51,417 bases of DNA, taken from SAR324 cluster bacterium SAR324-CTD7B (GTDB lineage: Bacteria; SAR324; NAC60-12). The translations under genes were made by a program, and so were the position numbers. The notes under the pieces were generated by a model that saw only the letters and a list, made by a program, of their open reading frames with translations, was not told the origin of the DNA and ran no database searches. This document shows, one piece after another, positions 36,257 to 44,926 of the stretch. The first letter of the stretch is position 1, and every line of letters starts with the position of its first letter. The stretch spans positions 1-51,417 of the forward strand of contig LSNO01000091.1 in assembly GCA_002082305.1 (NCBI GenBank), in the 5' to 3' direction.

Positions 36257-36610
36257 TAATTGAAGAATTATTAAACAGTGCCTGAACAATATTATCTAAA
36301 CCGGCTTCTATCTCCGTTTCAGCTGATTTGTTATTGCCCAATTGTATGGTCCCCAGTTTTCATCAATCAACGATTAGTCTGAAAAATCAGGCCGAAAGTA
36401 GGTGACTGACAGTTGCATACTTTTTTTGTTAAACCTTTATTTCAGGAATTACAAGCAATCAATTGTTATTATTGTTGATTACCTTTTTCATTCAAGTATA
36501 AGCTAAAATGTACAGCTCTTGCATCAGAGTTGTGCTGAAAGTTTTGCCGGGGATCCGGTTAACGAATTCCGTGAGGAAGTTGCTACAACCATTTTTTAAG
36601 GAAATTAAAC
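36257..36610. other. 354-bp intergenic region before zapB-like gene
   Basis: No gene is recognised. It starts with an AT-rich hairpin at 36254-36273 that may help end dxs transcription. I looked for a 6S RNA (often near zapA/zapB) and did not see its long self-complementary ends. The last 20 nt hold a good ribosome site (AAGGAAA) for the next gene. Confidence 0.45.
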
Positions 36611-37042
36611 ATGTCAAACGATTTACTGAAACAGCTTGAAGCAAAAATTAATGAAGCGATCGAAACCATCGAATTTTCACGAATGGAAATTACGGATTTA
36701 AAAGAAAAGAATGATGAGTTGGAAAATCGATATGAAGATTGGGAGCAAAGGCTATCATCCTTAATTGAAAAATTTGAACAGCTGGAAGATGTGGAAGCTG
36801 TTGAAGTTGAGGCAGAGGTTGATACGTCAATTCAAAAAGACGAAGAGGCTGAGGAAGTGGTTGCTGAGGAGGCTGAGGCGGAGGAAGTTGAGGCAGAGGA
36901 AGTGGTAGCTGTGGAGACTGAGGATGAGGAGGCTGAGGCGGATACGGAAGAATTTGAAGGAGATGAAATTGAAGGGTCCACTTTTGGTACCAGTGCAGAT
37001 TCATACACTGAAGCCCCGGGATCCTCACAACACTACGCATGA
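36611..37042 (+). CDS. ZapB-like cell-division coiled coil with long acidic tail
   Basis: 143 residues. The first 60 (LLKQLEAKINEAIETIEFSR, MEITDLKEKNDELENRYEDW, EQRLSSLIEKFEQLED) line up with E. coli ZapB ([26 protein letters not shown]..., WQERLQALLGRMEEV). ZapB is a Z-ring stabilising coiled coil that links FtsZ-bound ZapA with MatP. The remaining half is almost only Glu, Val and Ala with Asp, encoded by imperfect GAGGCTGAGG-type repeats, and is not part of the known ZapB; such a tail would be disordered and highly negative. The stop overlaps the next gene's ATG (ATGA). ZapB identity is inferred from sequence pattern. Confidence 0.72.
   Translation: MSNDLLKQLEAKINEAIETIEFSRMEITDLKEKNDELENRYEDWEQRLSSLIEKFEQLEDVEAVEVEAEVDTSIQKDEEAEEVVAEEAEAEEVEAEEVVAVETEDEEAEADTEEFEGDEIEGSTFGTSADSYTEAPGSSQHYA
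36841..36953 (+). repeat. GAGGCTGAGG-type imperfect minisatellite coding a Glu-rich tail
   Basis: Repeated GAGGCTGAGG, GAGGAAGTGG and GAGGAAGTTGAGG units encode E-A-E-E-V runs. Such repeats vary in copy number between strains by slippage. Confidence 0.6.
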
Positions 37043-38772
37043 CGCTAACGACGTGTTTCAAATCTACCATAATTTTTTGCACTGCTCGTTTGCCTTCATT
37101 TTTAATTGCGAAGGAAATAAAAAATCAGTTTCTTCGCAAACTTCTCCCCTTGCTGTTTACAAGCCTGCTCTTTGTAAACCTGGTGTCTCCTCAGTTTCTC
37201 CAGGCACGTCAATCAGTTGGATTACTTTCAGTTGATGTCAAATACCCTTCAAAAGGATTGAATTGGTTGGGGCTGTTTGTTCAGGAAGAACTTTCCATGC
37301 AGCTGCAACTGGCCGATCGATTCTCTGTAATAACTCCGGATATCATGCGCCGCTGGAATCAGCGCCTTCGTGACTCCGGACAGCTTACCTCAAGTAATAT
37401 ATCATTACAAAACTCGGAAATTTCCCAAATAAAACCGAACAGACTAATTCAAATATCTTTACAGAAAGTCCTTAACCAACTTTCGGTTACATTGAGCATC
37501 AGTATTTTCGGAAAAAGTAAATCTACTCTGAAAATACAAAACACTCATACCTGGAACTCTCCTGATAAACTAATAGTTTCACTCTTGCAAAGCCTTGGTG
37601 AGGGGGACAAATTTTTCAGTAATCTGACTCATTTCCCCAAAACCTACGATTGGGATGGTCTAAAGCATTTTTATCAGTGGAGACTTAAACAAGTACCTGT
37701 CCCTAATACTTCTGCATGGGAAGCACATAAAGATGAGTTGGAGGCATTGCTAATTAGTTATCCTTCTCTGGCATCATCGATTCAATTCTACAGAGCTGTC
37801 ATGCTCATTATCGAAAGCAGAGTTTTAGAACCAGCTCTTGTCCCTGCTCTAAATTCTGCAGAAACAGAAATTTTGGCAGCCATGAAACAGCACCCTGATA
37901 ATAGCGAGCATCACACTTTACTCTCGCTCGTGCACTACCTTCGAAGAGAACCCTTGTTTGCTAAACAACAGGCAAATATTGCCAATCAGTTAAATCCCCG
38001 CGATGGTATGTCTTTGATCCTCTATGGACTTACTATCGGACAAACCCCTCAGGCAGGTGATGCTTTCGTCAGGCGGGGGCTAAAACTTTATCCGTTTGTT
38101 ACCGAACCAAGTACTGATGGCTGGCAGCCTTACCATGTGCTGATCAAGGATTTAGAACCATGGATGATTCCTGCACTTTCCGAAAAAACACAAAGTTTCG
38201 AACAGCTGATGCATTCCGGTCAGCAGGATTACAATGCCCGCCGCTGGAAAGAAGCACTTCAGTCTTTTGAAGATGCTGCTGCACTGCAACCATTACAACC
38301 AGAACCTCATCTGTATCTGGCAAAATTACGGCTGGTTCAACACGATCCGCAAAGTGCGCTTTTACTACTTGCTAAACTTCGAAAGAAATTCCCCAAACAT
38401 CCTGAAATCAACCTTTATCTGGGTTATGCACATGAAAAACTAAAACATCTGGAAAAAGCCGAAACATTATACCGTCAAGTACTTCACCTGAAACCTGAAC
38501 ATCATAAAGCACTGTTGAGGCTTGGAGCTGTGCTTATAAAACTTGGAAAACGCCATGAAGCCCGCAGTTTCCTGGAAAGTCTCACTAGAAAATATCCTAT
38601 ATATTCTGTGGCCTGGTGGAACCTTGGAATTGTCTATTATCAGCTTGGAGAATTGCAGTTAGCAGAAACTGCGTGGGAGGAGTCGTTGAGACTTGAGCCG
38701 GATAACAGTCAAATCAGGTTACGCATCGAACAACTGCGTGAAGAATCCTCATATATACCAGCCACACTGTAG
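37039..38772 (+). CDS. Exported TPR-repeat protein
   Basis: 577 residues. The frame begins at an ATG that overlaps the zapB-like stop; a long basic lead runs into a hydrophobic segment (LLPLLFTSLLFVNLVS), then PQFLQARQ, a likely signal peptide with a long n-region. The next part, SVGLLSVDVKYPSKGLNWLG and LFVQEELSMQLQLADRFSVI, resembles the CsgG/FlgO-like fold seen in the tandem lipoproteins. From about residue 390 there are about four TPRs: EAALQSFEDAAALQPLQPEP, EINLYLGYAHEKLKHLEKAE with TLYRQVLHLKPEHHK, ALLRLGAVLIKLGKRHEA, and AWWNLGIVYYQLGELQLAET with AWEESLRLEPDNS. Likely periplasmic scaffold; function unknown. Confidence 0.82.
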   Translation: MTLTTCFKSTIIFCTARLPSFLIAKEIKNQFLRKLLPLLFTSLLFVNLVSPQFLQARQSVGLLSVDVKYPSKGLNWLGLFVQEELSMQLQLADRFSVITPDIMRRWNQRLRDSGQLTSSNISLQNSEISQIKPNRLIQISLQKVLNQLSVTLSISIFGKSKSTLKIQNTHTWNSPDKLIVSLLQSLGEGDKFFSNLTHFPKTYDWDGLKHFYQWRLKQVPVPNTSAWEAHKDELEALLISYPSLASSIQFYRAVMLIIESRVLEPALVPALNSAETEILAAMKQHPDNSEHHTLLSLVHYLRREPLFAKQQANIANQLNPRDGMSLILYGLTIGQTPQAGDAFVRRGLKLYPFVTEPSTDGWQPYHVLIKDLEPWMIPALSEKTQSFEQLMHSGQQDYNARRWKEALQSFEDAAALQPLQPEPHLYLAKLRLVQHDPQSALLLLAKLRKKFPKHPEINLYLGYAHEKLKHLEKAETLYRQVLHLKPEHHKALLRLGAVLIKLGKRHEARSFLESLTRKYPIYSVAWWNLGIVYYQLGELQLAETAWEESLRLEPDNSQIRLRIEQLREESSYIPATL

Positions 38773-39040
38773 AATTATTAAACAAATAATCAATTAGGCT
38801 TCACACTTGCAATTGTTGTAATATACAGTTTGTTTTGCATAAAATATTAGGTGTATTTGAAGCTGAAATAATTTTTTTGTGGAAAAATACTTTTTTATAG
38901 TGTATTTTAACTTAAAAAAAGTATATCATACGGTTTTTTTGGAATAAAAAGCTTGCAATACTCTTTAGTAAACAATAAACTTTCATGCTAGGTTGGAAAA
39001 AGATTTTCAAATTAATTAAGAGCAGAAGAAGGAATTGAAC

Positions 39041-39625
39041 ATGAAAAAACTCATAATATTACTCATATCTATCTTTTTTTCTGTCCAGGTTTTAGCTCAA
39101 ACTGATAGTCAGGAGGTCGCACCGACAGATGAAACTTCAAAGACAAATTTGTCAGGAGAGTATATATACGCCAGTTCATACTTTAAGAAATCCAAAACAG
39201 GAATAGTTCTGAAGTATGCCCCCGGGTTGCCAACTGTGTTTTACGGGTGGCGCTTTGTTGTCTATAACACAGAGAAGTTTTTTATTGGTGGTACAGGTTT
39301 CACGGGACAGTTGGGTGGTCCTCTAGAAAGTGGTACTTTTACTACTGCTGCTTTGGTGGCTGGTTATGATTTTACCATCTTCGACGATATATACGTTGAT
39401 TGGGGTATTGCAGCAGGTGGAGCCGGGGGAAGAAGGATTAATGAAGATACAGAGGTATCTATACAGGAAGGCGGAGTCATCGTAGAACCCTGGTTCGGTT
39501 TCAACCAAAAAATTGGCGAGAAAACTGATTTTAATTATTCATTTTCGTTGCTTATGATGCCAAACAGTACAACTTTTAATAACACTTTTACCTTCAATCT
39601 TCGAGTTGATTTCATTATAGATTAA
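39041..39625 (+). CDS. Small outer-membrane-type exported protein
   Basis: 194 residues from ATG 39041, with AGAAGAAGGA upstream. Signal peptide MKKLIILLISIFFSVQVLA, then Q. The mature part is rich in Gly and aromatic residues in alternating patterns (YGWRFVVYNTEKFFIGGTGF, WGIAAGGAGG, EPWFGFNQKIGEKTDFNYSF) and ends FTFNLRVDFIID, typical of small outer-membrane barrels. The sequence near 39200-39330 (GIVLKYAPGLPTVFYGWRF) has no family that I recognise. It stands alone between AT-rich regions and is followed by two hairpins, so it is probably monocistronic. Confidence 0.75.
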   Translation: MKKLIILLISIFFSVQVLAQTDSQEVAPTDETSKTNLSGEYIYASSYFKKSKTGIVLKYAPGLPTVFYGWRFVVYNTEKFFIGGTGFTGQLGGPLESGTFTTAALVAGYDFTIFDDIYVDWGIAAGGAGGRRINEDTEVSIQEGGVIVEPWFGFNQKIGEKTDFNYSFSLLMMPNSTTFNNTFTFNLRVDFIID

Positions 39626-39636
39626 GTTCACTGTTC

Positions 39637-39722
39637 AACAATGCTGCCTCAAGCATTGTTTCAAGAATAAAATCCGGGATTTGCTGATTCGTAAGTCCGG
39701 GACTTCCTTTTGTATTTTTTAC
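39637..39722 (+). terminator. Two hairpins and T-tract after the outer-membrane gene
   Basis: First hairpin AACAATGCT-gcctca-AGCATTGTT at 39637-39660, nine perfect pairs. Second: AAATCCGGGATTT (39670-39682) and AAGTCCGGGACTT (39693-39705), each a perfect dyad around a central G, which can also pair with one another over a 10-nt loop (two mismatches), followed by TTTTGTATTTTTT. The second is a strong intrinsic terminator. Confidence 0.7.
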
Positions 39723-40110
39723 CAATCCACAAATTACTTAAATTATCCATTCAGAGTTTTGTGTAGTTTCCTCCTCGTTGGCAGGCTTTGCTGTGTTAGA
39801 GCGTTTTTTCTGGCTTGGAATACTTTCCCTTAATTTGTATTTTTCGTAAATATCTAACCTCAATATTTCCTCTCTCTTAAAACAGTTTGCTAAAGTTATC
39901 AGTCAGAAATAATCAGTAGCGTGTAATTGTGTGTTTTTAAGCTTTCAATATAGTGCTATTCTGCTAACGTGTCCTTTAGAAGAACTGGGTGAAATATTGA
40001 ACCAAGACAGTGGTTTAGTTTGTTCTTAATTGAACTTTTCCACTTATTTTCGATCAAATTAATAGTCACGGATTTAGTCTTATTTGTGAAAATTGGCAAG
40101 TTATTTCAAA
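39723..40110. other. 388-bp AT-rich intergenic region
   Basis: Between convergent genes (outer-membrane protein and gspN). I see no ORF with coding character, RNA gene or repeat in it. Confidence 0.5.
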
Positions 40111-41007
40111 CTAACATTTCATTCTTGTTGGAAAGTTGAAACGATTAAGCGCACCTTTCAGGTTGATTTTGATAGTTTCGCCACACTGGAATGTACTCAG
40201 GATTGTGCTAAAACTGCTGATTCCCTTTTTGAGTGCAGGCGAAGGTGTGACTTGGATATTCAAATCTATCAGTGACATTTGCGGGCGTTTCTCATTTAGT
40301 TGAATTGTACCCTCTATAATTCCTTCTAATGATCCATGTAATTCAATCTTCTTAATGTGAATTGACCGTCCGAGCTGCACCTCAAACTGAACTTCTGACA
40401 GATCTAATTCTGGTAATTGAAGATCCAGAAGTGCTGTACCACCAGAAATCCGAATTCTTGCATTTTTCAACTTTCCCTTAATAGTTCCTTCGGGAAACTT
40501 TGTTTTTTGTTGCTGCAGTGCATTAAAATTTTCGATATGCGCTGAGAGTGAAAGAAAACCTGAAACAAAAGTATATGGAACTAAAGAAAATAAAGGAACC
40601 CGTTCGATCTGTACTGAATCAATGGAGAGATCGAGTATTTTCTGTGTCAGCAATTCAGTGGAAATCCGGAAGGCTCCCTCATGAACCTGCCCATGTACTT
40701 TAGCTTTTCCTGATGTGATGATGGAGAAAAAAGGAACCTCTAAATTTTCAAGAATTAACAGGCGAATATCCGGAATTCCAGCCAACCATTTTGGGGTACG
40801 CAGGACAATCTCAGGGGTACTGATTTTGTTCCATCCCAACTCAATATCCTGAATTTCAAATGGAATTCCTGTTTGTGAGGTTAAACGAAAGCGAACTGCA
40901 TCTGCTATTGATTTGCCGGGGAAATTTTGTTTAAAACCCCAAAAAGCAAGAACCAAAATCACTGCCATTCCCACTAACAAAAACGAAATATGTTTTATGA
41001 TTCGCAT
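40111..41007 (-). CDS. gspN: Type II secretion protein GspN (delta type)
   Basis: 298 residues. One N-terminal membrane segment (ISFLLVGMAVILVLAFWGF), then a periplasmic region with repeated amphipathic strands: FEIQDIELGWN, LLILENLEVPFF, GKLKNARIRISGGTALLDLQ, KKIELHGSLEGIIEGTIQLN, and LIDLNIQVTPS, typical of the AsmA-like GspN found in delta-type T2SS. It lies 6 nt behind gspM. GspN may help in outer membrane and pseudopilus functions; it is not essential in all systems. Confidence 0.78.
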   Translation of the reverse strand: MRIIKHISFLLVGMAVILVLAFWGFKQNFPGKSIADAVRFRLTSQTGIPFEIQDIELGWNKISTPEIVLRTPKWLAGIPDIRLLILENLEVPFFSIITSGKAKVHGQVHEGAFRISTELLTQKILDLSIDSVQIERVPLFSLVPYTFVSGFLSLSAHIENFNALQQQKTKFPEGTIKGKLKNARIRISGGTALLDLQLPELDLSEVQFEVQLGRSIHIKKIELHGSLEGIIEGTIQLNEKRPQMSLIDLNIQVTPSPALKKGISSFSTILSTFQCGETIKINLKGALNRFNFPTRMKC

Positions 41008-41013
41008 TGATAG

Positions 41014-41499
41014 TCATCCTCCCAGTTGCTTGTGTACCTGAAACGAGGCTCGTACCTGACGGTTACCGGGGCTGATGCTGATACTGAGATGAGAAGTCCG
41101 TAGTACAGGACGGTGATTTTCGAGTTGATAAAGCATAGACATTAGATGATCAAGTTTAAGTCTGTCTAAACCTACTTTGACACCCTCAGTTCCCTTTTGA
41201 ACATTTGTTAGTACATTGAGTTGCAAATTGTCCTGAATTTCAATGGATCGTGCAATCTTTTCCACAAAAGAGCTGAGAGCCTGCGGCATCACAGACGCAG
41301 TGGCGGAGCGCTGTACATCCTTTAATTCCCTGGATAGGAAGCGCACTTGTTTTATTTGCTGCTCCAGCTTGCCTAGTTGTTGAAGCAGCATTTTTTCCTG
41401 ACGGTTAAGCTGCTGTATCCCCCACATTCCCGCAAGTACAAATATAATCAGGAACATCGAGGATATCAGAAGTTGTTCCCGCATTGACAAATTTGGCAT
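41014..41499 (-). CDS. gspM: Type II secretion protein GspM
   Basis: 161 residues. Short cytoplasmic N-terminus (MPNLSMREQLLIS), one transmembrane helix (SMFLIIFVLAGMWGI), a coiled coil (QQLNRQEKMLLQQLGKLEQQ, IKQVRFLSREL), then a ferredoxin-like periplasmic domain with IEIQDNLQLNVLT, DRLKLDHLMSMLYQLENHRP and LSISISPGNRQVRASFQVHK. This is the usual GspM layout. GspM stabilises GspL at the assembly platform; gspL itself is not adjacent, as gltA lies upstream instead. Confidence 0.75.
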   Translation of the reverse strand: MPNLSMREQLLISSMFLIIFVLAGMWGIQQLNRQEKMLLQQLGKLEQQIKQVRFLSRELKDVQRSATASVMPQALSSFVEKIARSIEIQDNLQLNVLTNVQKGTEGVKVGLDRLKLDHLMSMLYQLENHRPVLRTSHLSISISPGNRQVRASFQVHKQLGG

Positions 41500-41527
41500 G
41501 GGAAGCTTCTATTGAGGTAGGCAGAAA

Positions 41528-42811
41528 TCAGTTACGTTGACTGAGAGATACATAATTTCGCTCAGTTTGTCCTGTATAAATCTGGCGTGGTCGTCCAATT
41601 TTTGAGATTCCATTCCGCATTTCCAGCCAATGTGCAATCCAGCCTGGCAGACGTCCCAGAGAAAAAAGGACTGTAAACATGTCTGTTGGAAAGCCAAGGG
41701 CTTTATAGATGATTCCGCTGTAAAAGTCCACATTTGGATAAAGATTCCGTTCAATAAAATATTCATCAGTCAATGCTGCTTCCTCAAGTTGCTTTGCAAT
41801 ATCCAACAAAGGATCCGGAGTTCCAAGCAGATCTAATATTTTATCGCAGTAACCTTTCAGGATAGTGGCTCTTGGATCAAAATTTTTATACACACGATGC
41901 CCAAATCCCATCAAGCGAAAACCTGAACCTTTGTCTTTGGCCAGTTTTACAAATTTTTGTACATCACCACCGTCATTATGAATTTGTTTCAACATTTCCA
42001 AAACCGCCTGATTTGCCCCTCCATGCAACGGACCCCAAAGTGCGGCAATACCGGTTGAAATTGAGGCAAACAAATTTGCTTCACTGCTGCCCACCAATCT
42101 AACTGTGGAGGTTGAGCAATTCTGTTCATGATCTGCATGTAAAATGAAAAGTACATTAAGGGCTTTCACGAATTCCTCTGGAACTTCATAATTCGTGGTA
42201 GGTACACCAAATAACATATTCAGAAAGTTTTTAGTATAAGTGAATTCGTTAATTGGATAAACAAAAGGCTGGCCGATATTTTTTTTGTATGACCAGGCTG
42301 CGATGGTGGGGAGTTTGCCCATCAGACGCCAAATCGCCAAATCTACTGCATCACTGTCGGTAGCACTGAAATCAGGATAGAATGTTGAAAGTGCACAGAC
42401 GATGCTTGAAAGAATTGCCATCGGGTGAGCGTCCTTGGGAAAGGCCTGATAAATGTGCCTGACATCTTCGTGGAGCAAAGTATGCTGTTTAACATTGTAT
42501 TCAAAGTCATTCAGCTGCAGATTTGTAGGCAATTCGCCATAAATCAATAAATAACTGACTTCAAGGAAATTTGATTTTTCTGCAAGTTGTTCAATTGGAT
42601 AACCCCGATAACGCAAAATACCATTTTCACCATCCAGGTATGTAATACCACTTTCACAAGATCCTGTATTAACAAAGCCCGGATCAAGAGTTATTGCTTT
42701 TGTTTGAGAACGTAATTTACTAATATCAATGCCAATTTCACTTTCACTCCCCATAACCAGTGGGAGATCAATAGATTTTTCATTGACTTCAAGTCTTGCT
42801 GTATTCGCCAT
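41528..42811 (-). CDS. gltA: Citrate synthase
   Basis: 427 residues, hexameric type I length. N-terminal strands (ARLEVNEKSIDLPLVMGSES) precede FVNTGSCESGITYLDGENG with ILRYRGYPIEQLAE, then the catalytic region FILHADHEQNCSTSTVRLVG, WGPLHGGANQAVLEML (substrate His), MGFGHRVYKNFDPRA (catalytic His and the oxaloacetate Arg), and the Asp in NVDFYSG. It condenses acetyl-CoA with oxaloacetate. It is placed between fxsA and gspM, without other TCA genes. Confidence 0.97.
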   Translation of the reverse strand: MANTARLEVNEKSIDLPLVMGSESEIGIDISKLRSQTKAITLDPGFVNTGSCESGITYLDGENGILRYRGYPIEQLAEKSNFLEVSYLLIYGELPTNLQLNDFEYNVKQHTLLHEDVRHIYQAFPKDAHPMAILSSIVCALSTFYPDFSATDSDAVDLAIWRLMGKLPTIAAWSYKKNIGQPFVYPINEFTYTKNFLNMLFGVPTTNYEVPEEFVKALNVLFILHADHEQNCSTSTVRLVGSSEANLFASISTGIAALWGPLHGGANQAVLEMLKQIHNDGGDVQKFVKLAKDKGSGFRLMGFGHRVYKNFDPRATILKGYCDKILDLLGTPDPLLDIAKQLEEAALTDEYFIERNLYPNVDFYSGIIYKALGFPTDMFTVLFSLGRLPGWIAHWLEMRNGISKIGRPRQIYTGQTERNYVSLSQRN

Positions 42812-42967
42812 GCTGCCTCTTTTTAGCTAAAATGTGGAGAATTATAGATATTTCAACCTCCTGGTGACAGGTTATCAGATCTTCACCAAATGGGCAATAT
42901 TTTCAGCCTTAGAAGTTGTAGTTGTTATGGAAAGTATTTAAGGAATTGACCAGGAAATTCTCTTGAT

Positions 42968-43369
42968 TCACTCCTGTTCTATAATGACGTCTTCCGGTCG
43001 AGTGCGGGAATATCGGGCTTCAATCTGGCGTCGCAGCCAGGATTTGATTGCATTTCTGCTGCTTGGAACGAGGAGGATAAAACCTATTGTGTCTGTTAAA
43101 AAACCTGGAGTCAGCAACACAAGTCCTGCTACACCAATTAACAAAGCATCAAGTAGTTCTCCAGAGGGCATCCTTCCTTCACGCAGACTTTCCTGGATAC
43201 GAAACAAAGTTTGTAATCCCTGTATTCGAGCTAAATATGCTCCTAAAAAACCGGTAAAAATGACGAGGGCAATTGAAGTTAGTGCACCAAATACAGTACC
43301 AATTTTTATCAGCAGGTAAATTTCAAAAATGGGAATGATAGTAAAGGCGAGAAATAACTTTAATAACAT
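42968..43369 (-). CDS. fxsA: FxsA family membrane protein
   Basis: 133 residues from ATG at 43369; the longer frame to 43492 reads into the previous gene. Four hydrophobic segments: LKLFLAFTIIPIFEIYLLIK, VFGALTSIALVIFTGFLGAY, LLIGVAGLVLLTPGFLTDTI and FILLVPSSR. G-x-x-L-L-x-P-G-F-x-T-D is the FxsA signature. FxsA in E. coli suppresses phage exclusion by F plasmid; its cellular role is unclear. Confidence 0.92.
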   Translation of the reverse strand: MLLKLFLAFTIIPIFEIYLLIKIGTVFGALTSIALVIFTGFLGAYLARIQGLQTLFRIQESLREGRMPSGELLDALLIGVAGLVLLTPGFLTDTIGFILLVPSSRNAIKSWLRRQIEARYSRTRPEDVIIEQE

Positions 43370-43409
43370 AAGCCTAAGACTTGTGTGTTGTGAATATAGT
43401 GTATGAAAA

Positions 43410-44693
43410 TCAGGAAGAATCGGAACTAACCGGTGTGATACTGAACCTGTTAATTCCCGAAACTGCCTGTCTTCCACTGGCTTGACGACCAATCACACGC
43501 CAGTAAAGCTGATTTTTCTCTTTTGCTCTCATCAATCCCATCGCCATTCCCGGAAGTTCTCCTGCAAGCGGAACCAGTTCCTTGTCAGCAATCCAGCGGT
43601 TTCCCTGAGGTAGATCAAAATATAATCCGGAGTCTTCAAATTTTTCATCAACACCAACTTGAATTTTGAATTCACTGAAAGCCAGACTGTCCCACTGAAA
43701 AAGAAAAAGCCCATTTTCTTCAAAAGTGAATTTGTCAGTAGGTAAAAGGAGCTTAATATCACTGAGTTTGATTACGTTGGATTTTGCAGCATTATTTTTT
43801 TCCTTCAGTTCTTCAATTTCGTTATCTGGATCAACAGTAGCAATAATTTGATATTTGCCCAACAATTGGTCATCCGGAAGGATGTATTCCAAGTCAAAAG
43901 TTGTGATTTCTCCCGGTGCCATCACGTGTACACTGGGCATGGCTATTACAGACTTTCGCATTGGTTGTTTGACATTATAATATTGAACCTTAGTTAAAAT
44001 ATCCCTGACAATATCCCCACCTGCATTCATTAAGTTCAAACGTAATTTAAGCTTCTCACCACGAAGGGCGTGCTTTGGAAGAACCTGTACAGATTCCCAG
44101 CGCAAATCAGGCGGATCAAATCTCAAAGGAGAGATGACGTTTTTCCCGGATACTCTCACACCTGACGCTAATTGGGTTTTTGCAACTTCAACATCCTGAT
44201 GAGATGCTACAAAAAAATATCTCTCATCTCCTGCAGTTGTATTGATTAATATCCGTTTGAATTTAGCATCCCAAACTCTAACCGAGATTTGATAAAGGCC
44301 GGGATCACCCAAATCAATATCATGCAGTACCCGTGTTGTGTCACGAGCCTGAATCGTATAAACTTTGCGAAGACCCTTTTTTTTCAATTCCTGATTGTCA
44401 ACTCGAACTTTTATTTCTACGCCTACTTTAATTTGAATCTTAGCATGATTGGCAATTGCAGTTTGAACCAACTGTGTATCACCATGTTTTGGGCAGTCTG
44501 GATTGTTTACAGATTTAATAATGGAATCCGGAGAGTCAATTGTCATATCCGGGCCATCAGGTAATGGACAGGTTTTAGAAAGGACAATTGCAATGATTTT
44601 TAGATCAGGAGACTGATGTGCAGACAACAAGGTCGGTAAAAATAGAACAATTATCCCGGAAAAAATCAGTTTCAACAGTAAAATCCGGAACAT
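43410..44693 (-). CDS. Exported protein with a CARDB-type domain
   Basis: 427 residues. Signal peptide ([23 protein letters not shown]). Residues 30-190 are a beta-rich region with two Cys pairs ([19 protein letters not shown]). Residues 200-320, [51 protein letters not shown] and [20 protein letters not shown], match the CARDB fold (the D-P-x-N-x-I-x-E-x-x-x-x-N-N ending is typical). A final domain ([29 protein letters not shown]) resembles fibronectin-like modules. Likely a periplasmic or surface binding protein. It lies in the T2SS-containing gene run; any functional link is inference. Confidence 0.72.
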   Translation of the reverse strand: [427 protein letters not shown]

Positions 44694-44926
44694 TTTATAC
44701 CAGGTTATTTAGGTTTATCAATTTTCTATTGATCTGTTTTTGCTGGGAAATGTCTTGAAACAGGAAAACGTTTTTCGTAAGAAATTTGGAAAATCACAAT
44801 TTTCATACATTTTATATTTTCAGTCAGCTGGGAAATGCCGGGCTCTCATTGCACAAGCTTAAGTTGATTAAACTGTACTTCCACCCAGCATAATTTCCCT
44901 CTGTAATAAATCTCGCCCTGAAAAAA

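Noticed and set aside
36257..36610. 6S RNA near the zapB-like gene
   Set aside because: No long terminal complementarity or central bubble is visible.
36690..37082. Pro/Gln/Leu-rich minus-strand ORF of 130 codons
   Set aside because: It is the antisense of the GAGG-rich repeat of the zapB-like gene, where runs of CCTC give Pro and Leu codons. No start signal or family.
38942..38962. Sigma-54-like element TTGGAAT...CTTGCAA upstream of the outer-membrane gene
   Set aside because: The GG and GC elements are 12 nt apart instead of 10.
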